From: Crocosphaera sp. | GTDB taxonomy: Bacteria; Cyanobacteriota; Cyanobacteriia; Cyanobacteriales; Microcystaceae | Direction of reading: 5' to 3' | NCBI RefSeq assembly: GCF_030064895.1 | Contig: NZ_JASJEB010000101.1 | Span: 1-38,197 of the forward strand | DNA: 38,197 bases | Shown: positions 7,905 through 15,579 of the stretch, in pieces | Numbering within the stretch: position 1 is the stretch's first letter | Layout of the letters: every line of letters begins with the position of its first letter | The notes under the pieces: generated by a model | Told to the model about the DNA's origin: nothing | Database searches by the model: none | What the model saw: only the letters and a program-made list of their open reading frames with translations | Program-made: the position numbers and the translations under genes

Positions 7905-10268
7905 ATGGCAAACCAAAAAGTCGGTGAGCAACATCCCATTTCAGGAAAATATGCACCCTTAGAAGAAGCAACTTGGCAAAATGCAGCTTATCCCTTGGGC
8001 GCACATTATCAAAAAGACGACGTTACCTTTGCTGTTTATTCCAAACGTGCGACTCGTATACTCTTAGAAATTTATCTTTCCCCCACAGAAGAAGACGCAA
8101 AATACGATTATTGGTTAAAAAAGAACCCCCAAGACGATATTTGGCGCGCTAAAGTCGCTAAACTGCCCCCAGGTAGCTTCTACGCATTTCGTTGCTGGGG
8201 ACCCAACTGGGAATATAAAGAAGGATGGCAACGAGGTAACTCTAATCTAGGTTTTAAGCAAGATGTAGACGATCAAGGCAACCGCTTTAACCCCAATAAA
8301 GTCTTATATGATCCCTACGCCAGAGAAATGTCCCATGATAAAACTGACCCGGCCATGTTAGAAGCCGGTGAAGATGGAGGGATGTACTGTACCGGAAGCC
8401 TAGATTATCATGGTTGTATCAGTCGAGAATACGATACCGGAAAATGGGTTCCTAAAGGTATTGTCATCGCCCCAGACAACGTTTCTACAGGCGATCGACC
8501 CCATATAGCGGCACAAGATGCAGCCATTTATGAGGCCCATGTGCGAGGGTTAACTCAACATCAATCATCCTCGCGACTACAAGACATTTTACAGGGAATA
8601 GAAGGGTTTGAAGCAGTAGAAAATATTCCCGAAGAATACCGAGGAACATACCTTGGTGCTGGTTATATGGCTAAATACCTGAAAGCGTTAGGCTTAACCA
8701 CCATAGAACTTTTACCCGTTCACGAGATCGATAACGATTGTAACCCAGATGACCAACCAGGGGGTAATTATTGGGGTTATATGACTTATGGGTTTTTTGC
8801 CCCCGATCGCCGTTATGCTTATGATAAATCTCCTGGTGGACCCACTCGTGAGTTTAAACAAATGGTCAAAGCGTTTCACGATGAAGGGTTAGAGGTGTAT
8901 CTGGATGTAGTTTATAACCATAGCGGAGAAGGAGGAAACGCCGAAGATAAAAACGTCGCCGCGTTTATCTGTTTTGGCGGTTTTGACACTAGAGAATACT
9001 ACGTTTTGACCGATGATAACCGCTTAGTCGATGGGGCTACAGGATGCGGTAATCAATTCAATTATTCCCACATTGTCACACAAAATTTAGTCATTGACTC
9101 TTTGACCTATTGGTTAGAAGAAATGGGAGTGGATGGCTTCAGGTTCGATCTCGCCCCCGTTTTAGGCAGAACCCCTAGTGCTTTTGCGAGAATGAACTGG
9201 GACGAACAAAGACAATTTTTCCCTCAACATCCCCTCCTGCAAAACATCAAACGATTGGGAGAGGAACACGACGCAGAAATTATCGCCGAAGCCTGGGATA
9301 TTTGGGGCTATGAGGTTGGTAATTTTCCCTTTGGGTGGGGGGAATGGAATGGACGTTATCGGGACGCTGTACGCCGTTTTTCCAAGGGAGACGGCAATAC
9401 TATGACTTTTCTCAGTCAAGTTAACGGAGATTACGAAAGTTTCAACGATCAAGGGGGGCCGCAACGATCTATCAATTTTTTAGTGGCCCACGATGGCTTT
9501 ACATTGATGGATTTAGTCAGTTATAACCAGAAAAATAATGGTAATCCTTGGCCTTTTGGTCCTTCCGATGGGGGCAACGATAACAATGATTCCTGGGACT
9601 CCGATGGTGATGTTTCCCTGAGACGGCAACGGTTGCGCAACTTTTGGACAATTTTGTTCTTATCTCGGGGTGTACCCATGGTTGTTTGGGGGGATGAGTT
9701 GGCCAGAACCCAAAACGGTAATAATAACCCTTATAACGTCGATAGTGTGGCGACATGGAACAATTATCAAATGATCGCCACAAACAGCCCTACTGCGGTT
9801 CCTACGGAAAATGGAGGGGTTTATCACGATAATTTTGGCACAGGGACTAATAGTGATGGTTGCAACCCTTTGTTTAAGTTTGCTGCTTATGTTGCCCACT
9901 TACGGAAAAATCATGTAGCCTTGCGACAACATCAATACGCTGATTTTGATATGGACTCGGGGAATGATGTTACTTATCAGTTTAAGAAGGTTGACGGTTA
10001 TAGTGATTTAGAAGAAGGCGATCGTTGTATTTGGTTACGCATCGATGGTAGCGAGGTTAATGACCATGATTTCTTGCTACTAATTAATATGTATTCTCAA
10101 CCGGTTTCTTTTTCTATTCCAGAGGAAAATCAACAATGGCGACTTATTATTGATACAGCAGCTTGGGCGGAAACTAACTGTAATTATTGGTCAGTGGAAG
10201 AAGCTAATGTTATCTCTAATAATTATCAAGTTAATCCTTTTTCTATTGTGGTCTTAGAACTGAACTGA
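7905..10268 (+). CDS. glgX: Glycogen debranching enzyme, isoamylase type (GH13)
   Basis: This protein of about 787 residues belongs to the GH13 isoamylase/GlgX family, which hydrolyses alpha-1,6 branches of glycogen in the cytoplasm. There is an N-terminal carbohydrate-binding (CBM48-like) region (YPLGAHYQKDDVTFAVYSKRATRILLEIY). The four GH13 regions follow: DVVYNHSGEGG (I), GFRFDLAPVLG with the nucleophile Asp (II), IIAEAWDIWG with the acid Glu (III) and FLVAHDGFTLMDLVSYN (IV). The isoamylase-type WWGE-like loop reads FPFGWGEWNG. A TTG three codons upstream (7896) is also in frame, but the ATG at 7905 is the more natural start; no clear ribosome site is seen for either. Two palindromic repeats follow the gene. 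Confidence 0.92.
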   Translation: MANQKVGEQHPISGKYAPLEEATWQNAAYPLGAHYQKDDVTFAVYSKRATRILLEIYLSPTEEDAKYDYWLKKNPQDDIWRAKVAKLPPGSFYAFRCWGPNWEYKEGWQRGNSNLGFKQDVDDQGNRFNPNKVLYDPYAREMSHDKTDPAMLEAGEDGGMYCTGSLDYHGCISREYDTGKWVPKGIVIAPDNVSTGDRPHIAAQDAAIYEAHVRGLTQHQSSSRLQDILQGIEGFEAVENIPEEYRGTYLGAGYMAKYLKALGLTTIELLPVHEIDNDCNPDDQPGGNYWGYMTYGFFAPDRRYAYDKSPGGPTREFKQMVKAFHDEGLEVYLDVVYNHSGEGGNAEDKNVAAFICFGGFDTREYYVLTDDNRLVDGATGCGNQFNYSHIVTQNLVIDSLTYWLEEMGVDGFRFDLAPVLGRTPSAFARMNWDEQRQFFPQHPLLQNIKRLGEEHDAEIIAEAWDIWGYEVGNFPFGWGEWNGRYRDAVRRFSKGDGNTMTFLSQVNGDYESFNDQGGPQRSINFLVAHDGFTLMDLVSYNQKNNGNPWPFGPSDGGNDNNDSWDSDGDVSLRRQRLRNFWTILFLSRGVPMVVWGDELARTQNGNNNPYNVDSVATWNNYQMIATNSPTAVPTENGGVYHDNFGTGTNSDGCNPLFKFAAYVAHLRKNHVALRQHQYADFDMDSGNDVTYQFKKVDGYSDLEEGDRCIWLRIDGSEVNDHDFLLLINMYSQPVSFSIPEENQQWRLIIDTAAWAETNCNYWSVEEANVISNNYQVNPFSIVVLELN

Positions 10269-10305
10269 AAAGCGGAAATTTCCACAGTAGTAAAAAATTG
10301 TATGA

Positions 10306-10366
10306 GGGTTTAACAGTGTTAAACCCCTACAAAATTACACCGTAGGGGCATAATACCATTATGCCC
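10306..10366. repeat. Two adjacent palindromes after glgX
   Basis: First, GGGTTTAACA-G-TGTTAAACCC (10306-10326), followed by CTAC. Second, GGGCATAAT-ACC-ATTATGCCC (10346-10366), preceded by GTAG. Both have perfect arms but different arm sequences, the sign of compensatory change in a structured element. They may also terminate glgX transcription. Confidence 0.75.
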
Positions 10367-10511
10367 ACATTAATATAATATAAAGACTTCAGAAAGACTG
10401 CTCTAACTATCTTAAATTTTAATTAAATTTCAAACTGATTTACACTACACTCTTCAATATTTTAAAAAATTAGTTATACTTTTATTTAATTATTATAAGG
10501 AGATTAGTTCA

Positions 10512-10652
10512 ATGAAAATATTTATTGCTCTTTTTACAGGAGCATCAACACTAATTATTTCTAATTCAGCTATTCTTGCTAAAGAATCAAATCAATGGAT
10601 TAATAATGAAAAGTCAACACCATCCTATGAAAACTATTCTTTTGTAGTATAG
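10512..10652 (+). CDS. Small exported peptide with signal sequence (46 aa)
   Basis: This 46-codon ORF has a good ribosome site, AAGGAG (10498-10503), and a typical signal peptide: a Lys at position 2, a hydrophobic core (IFIALFTGASTLIISNSAI) and a likely cleavage after AILA at about residue 23. The mature part would be only about 23 residues (KESNQWINNEKSTPSYEN...). It may be a real small periplasmic peptide. Alternatively it is the surviving N-terminus of a longer exported protein, perhaps of the TPR gene that begins 88 bases downstream in another frame without a good start of its own. I recognise no family. Confidence 0.5.
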   Translation: MKIFIALFTGASTLIISNSAILAKESNQWINNEKSTPSYENYSFVV

Positions 10653-10692
10653 CAATAGACAGGTTAGTTAGGACACATAAATTGTATTTTAA

Positions 10693-10721
10693 GGCAACAG
10701 GCAACAGGCAACAGGCAACAG
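10693..10721. repeat. Heptamer tandem repeat (GGCAACA, 4 units)
   Basis: Four exact units of GGCAACA (10693-10720), an STRR-type repeat, lying between the small signal-peptide ORF and the TPR gene. Single related units occur near 2649. Confidence 0.9.
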
Positions 10722-10739
10722 AAAAATGTCCTAATAGCC

Positions 10740-11687
10740 TTGGCGACTGCTATAACTAACCCTAAAAGGTCAATACCTTTATACAAAGCTCAAACAATAT
10801 ATGAAGGACAAGAACAGATTTTAATCCGGGAACTTGAACAAAACCAAAGACAATTCGGAGAAGAACATATAAACGTGGCAATTAGTCTCAACAACTTAGC
10901 AGAATTATACAGAAATCAAGGAAGATATTCAGAAGCAAAACCTCTTTATTTACAGTCACTAAAACTAATAACAAAACTACTAGGAGAAGAGAATCAATAT
11001 ATGGCAATTATCCTCAATAACTTAGCAGGATTATATATGGATCAAGGAAGATACTCAGAAGCAGAACCTCTTTATTTACAATCACTAGAACTTGAAAAAA
11101 AACTACTAGGAGAAGAGCATACAGACGTGGCGACTAGTCTCAATAATTTAGCAGAATTATATAGAAATCAAGGAAGATACTCAGAAGCAGAACCTCTTTA
11201 TTTACAATCACTAGAACTAAGAAAAAAATTATTAGGAGAAAATCATCCAGACGTGGCAGCTAGTCTGAATAACTTGGCATTATTATATATGAATCAAGGA
11301 AAATACTCAGAAGCAGAACCTCTTTATTTACAGTCGCTAGAACTAACAAAAAAACTACTAGGAGAAAATCATCCAGACGTAGCAACTGGTCTCAATAATT
11401 TAGCTGGATTATACGATAAGCAAGGAAGATACTCAGAAGCAGAATCTCTTTATTTACAGTCGCTAGAACTAATAAAAAAACTACTAGGAGAAAATCATCC
11501 ATATATGGCTCTTCTCTTCAATAACTTAGCAGGATTATATATGGATCAAGGAAGATACTCAGAAGCAGAACCTTTTTTAAAACAGTCACTAGAACTAACC
11601 AAGAAATTACTAGGAGAAAATCATCCTCAGACAATGATATTAAAGCAAAACTATGAATTGCTGCAACAGAAAATGGAATCAAATTAA
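10740..11687 (+). CDS. Kinesin-light-chain-type tetratricopeptide repeat protein
   Basis: The 315-residue protein is almost wholly 42-residue TPR units of the TPR_12/kinesin light chain type. There are six full copies with the core SLNNLAELYRNQGRYSEAEP, followed by LYLQSLEL and KKLLGENHP, then a partial seventh (HPQTMILKQNYELL). It is a protein-protein interaction scaffold with no visible enzymatic domain. The copies are also near-identical at the DNA level (126-bp units), so copy number may vary by recombination. The only available start is a TTG at 10740 without a ribosome site; the next in-frame Met is inside the second repeat. The true N-terminus may be missing. A 13-bp stem terminator follows. 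Confidence 0.8.
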   Translation: MATAITNPKRSIPLYKAQTIYEGQEQILIRELEQNQRQFGEEHINVAISLNNLAELYRNQGRYSEAKPLYLQSLKLITKLLGEENQYMAIILNNLAGLYMDQGRYSEAEPLYLQSLELEKKLLGEEHTDVATSLNNLAELYRNQGRYSEAEPLYLQSLELRKKLLGENHPDVAASLNNLALLYMNQGKYSEAEPLYLQSLELTKKLLGENHPDVATGLNNLAGLYDKQGRYSEAESLYLQSLELIKKLLGENHPYMALLFNNLAGLYMDQGRYSEAEPFLKQSLELTKKLLGENHPQTMILKQNYELLQQKMESN

Positions 11688-11697
11688 CGGTTTATAA

Positions 11698-11738
11698 TTA
11701 AAGGAACGTGGAAGTAGATATTTCTCACGTTCCTTTAA
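11698..11738. terminator. Terminator hairpin after the TPR gene
   Basis: Arms TTAAAGGAACGTG (11698-11710) and CACGTTCCTTTAA (11726-11738) form a perfect 13-bp stem with a 15-base loop, 10 bases after the stop codon. It lacks a strong U-run. Confidence 0.65.
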
Positions 11739-11984
11739 GTGGTATTGAAAAAAGGTTAGAGAAATAATATTCACATTTTAAGATGTTTTTAAATAATGAT
11801 GTTTTAATTATTAGAAAATAAAACGATATCACCGCTTTCAACTGTTAGGATGCACAACGAGAATTAATTTATTTTGTAGGAATTTCTGAGAGGCGATTGC
11901 TCGTAATCAAAATCTTTAGTATTATTTTGTATAATTGATATAAAATAAAAGTAGCTAACCTTAAATTATAGAGGAGAAATAAAC

Positions 11985-12227
11985 ATGAAAAAACAACTTA
12001 ATCAACCATCAGGGATTTTTGAACCATACATGAAACATTATGGCCGAACCCCAGAAGAACAACTCGAAAAAAATAAACCATTGATGGAATGGTTAGAAAA
12101 ACAAATCAAAGCAGCCGAAAATTTAACAGAAGAAGAAATTAAAGCCAATAGTGAATACTTAGAAAATCTTAAACAAACCATTGATAGTTTTCGACCAGAA
12201 GGACATAAACTTTATAGCGAAGAATGA
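11985..12227 (+). CDS. Putative antitoxin of a PIN-domain toxin pair
   Basis: This 80-residue, highly charged protein is predicted to be mostly helical (PEEQLEKNKPLMEWLEKQIK, NLTEEEIKANSEYLENLKQT). The start follows a strong AGAGGAGAAA ribosome site (11970-11979). Its last codons overlap the ATG of the PIN-domain gene by four bases (ATGA, 12224-12227), the coupling expected for antitoxin and toxin. I see no classical DNA-binding domain (AbrB, RHH, MazE or Phd), so whether it autoregulates is unclear. The antitoxin role is inferred from context only. Confidence 0.65.
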   Translation: MKKQLNQPSGIFEPYMKHYGRTPEEQLEKNKPLMEWLEKQIKAAENLTEEEIKANSEYLENLKQTIDSFRPEGHKLYSEE

Positions 12228-12688
12228 TTATTTTTATCGATACAGGTGTTTTAGGTTTACTCTCTTCTCCTAATGAAAGAAAAGAAGTAGTTGATTGTAA
12301 AAATTGGTTGTATTCTTTTTTATCAAAGGGAGTTAATATTGTCAGTTCGGATATTTGTGATTATGAAGTTAGAAGAGGGATATTAATAGGAGTTAAGTCA
12401 AGAACAAAAGAAGAAGGACTGAAAAACCTAGATGATTTACACAACCTAATTAATTTTCTTCCTGTGAGTACAATTATCCTTAGAAACTCCGCAACATTAT
12501 GGGCAGAAACTCGTCGTTTAGGACTTCCTACGGCTGAACTTAATAACATTGATGCTGATGTTATTATTGGAGCAACTTGTCAATTGATTCAAGAAGAATA
12601 TCCAGGTCAAAGATTAATAGTAGCTACCACCAATGTTAAACATTTAAGTCGTTTTATTGAAGCTAAACAATGGACTCAAATTAATTAA
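12224..12688 (+). CDS. PIN-domain ribonuclease (VapC-like toxin)
   Basis: This 154-residue PIN-domain protein carries the expected acidic metal-binding set: Asp6 in IIFIDTGVLG, Glu48 in DICDYEVRRG, and Asp110/Asp112 in ELNNIDADVIIGAT. The terminal Asn/Asp position is in VATTNVKHLSRF. Family members cleave tRNA or rRNA when released from the antitoxin. The WAETRR at 93-98 and the length of about 150 residues fit VapC-like toxins of cyanobacteria. It is translationally coupled to the upstream gene through the ATGA overlap. Its RNA target is not predictable from sequence. Confidence 0.82.
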   Translation: MIIFIDTGVLGLLSSPNERKEVVDCKNWLYSFLSKGVNIVSSDICDYEVRRGILIGVKSRTKEEGLKNLDDLHNLINFLPVSTIILRNSATLWAETRRLGLPTAELNNIDADVIIGATCQLIQEEYPGQRLIVATTNVKHLSRFIEAKQWTQIN

Positions 12689-12769
12689 TCTTCTCTATCC
12701 ATAGCGTTTATCAGACTCAATATCTACACCTAATATCGCACCCCTGAACTCCCAACTGCCAACTCACGT

Positions 12770-12789
12770 CTAGAAACCTTGTTAACTTG
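12770..12789 (+). repeat. Upstream motif shared with cysK, copy 1
   Basis: CTAGAAACCTTGTTAACTTG matches 17903-17922 (CTAGAAACATTGTTAACTTA). In both, an AACATTTCTTTA/AATATTTCTTTTA segment follows 35-50 bases later. Both copies lie upstream of plus-strand genes. Confidence 0.5.
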
Positions 12790-12847
12790 AAGAATGACCA
12801 GTTACACTAAAAGGAGTGTTAACATTTCTTTATAAACTGCGATCGCA

Positions 12848-13729
12848 ATGCAAATAGCTGATCTTTCTTCCAACACCTCTCCCAACGGACAATACTGGCA
12901 ATGGCAAGGTCATAATATCTACTATGTCCAAGCTGGAAAACAACAATCTAACCATCCTCCTCTCTTATTAATACACGGGTTTGGTGCATCTACAGATCAT
13001 TGGCAGAAAAATATTGCTCAATTACAAGAACATTTTGAAGTCTGGGCGGTTGACTTATTAGGTTTTGGTCGTTCTGGAAAACCGGAATTACAATATAGTG
13101 GTGATCTTTGGCGAGATCAATTAAAAGATTTTATTACAGAAATTATCGGGCAACCTGTTATTTTAGCAGGTAATTCTTTAGGTGGTTATGCCTCTCTTTG
13201 TGTTGCTTCTCAATGTCCAGAAACCTCTAAAGGACTAATTTTACTCAATAGTGCCGGTCCCTTTAGTGATACTCAAAAAGCCAGCAAACCAAACATAATC
13301 CAAAAAGCAATCCGTTCTATCTTATTACAACCTTGGGCGACTAATTTACTATTCCAATATATGCGCCGTCCTAAAAATATTCGTAAGACACTGAAAAAAG
13401 TTTATTACAATCAAGAAGCGGTTACAGACAAATTAGTTAATGACATTCATCGTCCTTCTTGTGACGTTGGGGCAGCACAAGTATTTGCCTCAGTTTTCAA
13501 GACACCACAAGGAGAAACAGTGGACAAATTATTACAAGAATTATCCCATCCCTTATTAATGTTATGGGGAGAAAAAGATCCTTGGATGAATACACAAGAA
13601 AGAGGAGAAAAATACCGTCAATATTATCCTAATTTAACAGAACACTACCTAGAAGCAGGTCATTGTCCCCACGATGAAATACCCGATGAAGTTAACCGTT
13701 TAATTAAAGATTGGATAATAAATCGTTAA
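12848..13729 (+). CDS. Alpha/beta-fold hydrolase
   Basis: This 293-residue alpha/beta hydrolase has the oxyanion segment LLLIHGFGASTDHW, the nucleophile elbow AGNSLGGY (Ser110), a late acid in LMLWGEKDPW and the catalytic His in EAGHCPHDE, all in the right order for an active enzyme. Close cyanobacterial relatives are generally annotated only as alpha/beta hydrolases, and some resemble plant pheophytinase-like hydrolases, so the substrate is open. A HIP1 site (12839-12846) ends one base before the start codon, and no other ribosome site is evident. It has no signal peptide and is probably cytoplasmic. Confidence 0.85.
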   Translation: MQIADLSSNTSPNGQYWQWQGHNIYYVQAGKQQSNHPPLLLIHGFGASTDHWQKNIAQLQEHFEVWAVDLLGFGRSGKPELQYSGDLWRDQLKDFITEIIGQPVILAGNSLGGYASLCVASQCPETSKGLILLNSAGPFSDTQKASKPNIIQKAIRSILLQPWATNLLFQYMRRPKNIRKTLKKVYYNQEAVTDKLVNDIHRPSCDVGAAQVFASVFKTPQGETVDKLLQELSHPLLMLWGEKDPWMNTQERGEKYRQYYPNLTEHYLEAGHCPHDEIPDEVNRLIKDWIINR

Positions 13730-13763
13730 TGAAAGTAAAGTTACTTTTTGGGTTAAAAGTGTT

Positions 13764-13787
13764 AGGGACGTTTGAGATAACGTCTCT
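13764..13787 (+). terminator. Possible weak hairpin after the hydrolase gene
   Basis: Arms AGGGACGT (13764-13771) and ACGTCTCT (13780-13787) pair over 8 bp with one G-U pair; no strong U-run follows. Confidence 0.35.
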
Positions 13788-13904
13788 ATCAAAACTGTAT
13801 AAAAGATTATAATAATACTCATAATTTTAGGGTAAATTCGGAAATAATAGGTTGGGTCTGTGTTAACATAAACATAAGCTATTCAGTGCTTGATAATTAA
13901 TCCT

Positions 13905-14579
13905 ATGGTTTCCCAACTAGAAAGCGTTAACACATCAGAAATAATTTATCCTGAAAGAGACGGTAATCCTATGGCGGATAATACAGTTCAATTTCGTTGG
14001 ATTACAACAATTAAGGCTAATTTAGATTGGTTGTTTACTAAAGATGAACAGGTATTTGTAGCAGGAGATTTATTATGGTATCCCCTAGAAGGTAATAATA
14101 AAAAACGACAAGCACCTGATGTTATGGTAGTTTTTCGTCGTCCCAAAGGTGACAGAGGTTCCTATCAACAATGGAAAGAAGATAATATTGCCCCTCAAGT
14201 CGTATTTGAAATCCTTTCCCCAGGGAATACTCAAAAAGAAATGAATAGAAAACTGCTATTTTATGAACGTCATGGAGTAGAAGAATATTATATATATGAC
14301 CCCGATAAAAATGATTTTAGTGGTTTATTAAGAAACGGAAAAGAGTTAGAAATTATCGAGGAAATTGATAATTGGATAAGTCCTCGTTTAGGGATTAGGT
14401 TTCAATTAGCAGAACCCGAATTGATGATTTATCATCCTGACGGACAGCTTTTTTCAAGTTATACTGAGGAGAAAGAAAAAGCCGAACAAGAACGTCAAAG
14501 AGCCGAACAGGAACATCAACGGGCTGAAAAATTAGCAACAAAATTAAGGGAATTAGGGATTAATCCAGAAGATATTTAA
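13905..14579 (+). CDS. Uma2 family (DUF820) putative endonuclease
   Basis: This protein of about 224 residues has the Uma2/DUF820 PD-(D/E)XK-like core: the Asp in RQAPDVMVVF, then VVFEILSPGNTQKEMNRKLLFYERHGVEEYYIYDP with the Glu and Lys of the motif. The C-terminus is a short coiled coil of EKAEQERQRAEQEHQRAEKL repeats, common in this family. A TTG at 13890 is in frame, but the ATG at 13905 is the better start. The genes are highly expanded in cyanobacteria and their role is unknown. It is convergent with the next Uma2 gene and overlaps it by four bases. Confidence 0.85.
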   Translation: MVSQLESVNTSEIIYPERDGNPMADNTVQFRWITTIKANLDWLFTKDEQVFVAGDLLWYPLEGNNKKRQAPDVMVVFRRPKGDRGSYQQWKEDNIAPQVVFEILSPGNTQKEMNRKLLFYERHGVEEYYIYDPDKNDFSGLLRNGKELEIIEEIDNWISPRLGIRFQLAEPELMIYHPDGQLFSSYTEEKEKAEQERQRAEQEHQRAEKLATKLRELGINPEDI

Positions 14580-15196
14580 CTGCTTGCTTGAAATACTTGA
14601 TTAGCCGTTAATACTAATTCAGGAAAAACCCTAGAAATGAGACAATTTTCTCCTTTAAATAAACTAGGGTAATATTCTCCATCAATTAACTGATAAATTG
14701 AGATTGTTGGTTCTTTTGGTGTTCCGATATATCTAGCTGCTCCTTTAGCTAGATAATCAATAATCCAATATTCTTCTATACCCAAAGCTTCGTAATCATC
14801 AAATTTCTTCAAATAATCATCACGCCAATTAGAGCTAACAATTTCTATTACTAATTTAGCAGAAGTTCCCAGAGAAATAGATGATGCTTTTTCCCAGTAA
14901 GGATCATTAACTAAATTTTCTCTATCCAAAATAATCAGATCAGGAATATAACCAGTATTCGCTCTTTTAGCTTTAATAGCAGCAGTATTAGGGATAAAAT
15001 AAGGCAACTGTAACCTTCTAATTTCTAAGCCCAACTCAAGAGCAATAAATCCGCCAATTTCTTCATGTTTTCCTATAGGACGCATCATTTCAACTAATTT
15101 TCCCTCAATTAATTGATATTGTTTACCATCTTCTGGATAGTCATTAATATAGTCATCAAAACTGAGAAGTTTAGGAATAGTTTGGGTGGTAGTCAT
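14576..15196 (-). CDS. Uma2 family (DUF820) putative endonuclease
   Basis: This 206-residue protein is another Uma2/DUF820 member. It shows LSFDDYINDYPEDGKQYQLI ending in EGKLVEM, the Asp in TGYIPDLIILD, and LVIEIVSSNWRDDYLKKFDDYEALGIEEYWIIDY carrying Glu and Lys. It lacks the C-terminal coiled coil of its convergent neighbour, and the two proteins are of different subfamilies, so this is not a tandem duplication. An in-frame TTG at 15214 would add six residues, but the ATG at 15196 is preferred. Its 3' end overlaps the neighbour by four bases. Confidence 0.85.
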   Translation of the reverse strand: MTTTQTIPKLLSFDDYINDYPEDGKQYQLIEGKLVEMMRPIGKHEEIGGFIALELGLEIRRLQLPYFIPNTAAIKAKRANTGYIPDLIILDRENLVNDPYWEKASSISLGTSAKLVIEIVSSNWRDDYLKKFDDYEALGIEEYWIIDYLAKGAARYIGTPKEPTISIYQLIDGEYYPSLFKGENCLISRVFPELVLTANQVFQASS

Positions 15197-15247
15197 AGAA
15201 AATAAATTAAACAAACATTATCTATATTATATAATTAGGGGTCATTT

Positions 15248-15293
15248 CATTTATCATTTATCATTTATCATTTATCATTTAACATTTATCATT
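15248..15293. repeat. Heptamer tandem repeat (CATTTAT, 6 units)
   Basis: Six units of CATTTAT, one varied to CATTTAA, lie in the intergenic region upstream of the kinase gene. Confidence 0.9.
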
Positions 15294-15318
15294 CGTTTGG
15301 AAGTAGGCTTGAAACCAA

Positions 15319-15359
15319 AATGTTCAATGTTCAATGTTCAATGTTCAATGTTCAATGTT
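15319..15359. repeat. Heptamer tandem repeat (AATGTTC, nearly 6 units)
   Basis: Five exact AATGTTC units and a partial sixth, 26 bases after the CATTTAT array. The two arrays have different sequence but the same 7-base period. Confidence 0.9.
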
Positions 15360-15472
15360 TTACAGCGTCATTCTGGGTTTTGTAAGCTCATTTGCAGCAA
15401 TTCTGTATCCGTAATATTTTCAGTTAGTTGTACCATAGTCGTCATCATTGAAGCTAAATTCACAATGTCATA

Positions 15473-15494
15473 GGAGCATAATAGTATTATGCCC
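15473..15494. repeat. Short palindrome of the TAGGGGC family
   Basis: GAGCATAATA-G-TATTATGCCC with one mismatch; the core matches the 10346-10366 and 7828-7856 copies. It lies 86 bases before the kinase gene start. Confidence 0.65.
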
Positions 15495-15579
15495 AAAAAA
15501 TCAATAGTTGAGAATATTTTGATGTACCATAAAGATAAATAAGGGCTAAAAACTTAACTTCTCACTTATACTATGAGCT

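Noticed and set aside
13905-15196. Tandem duplication of Uma2 genes
   Set aside because: The two proteins are convergent and belong to clearly different subfamilies.
10693-15359. CRISPR array
   Set aside because: The tandem repeats are 7-base units without spacers, and no cas genes are present.
15186-15473. 95-residue plus-strand ORF across the heptamer arrays
   Set aside because: Its middle is only repeat translation and it has no ribosome site or family features.
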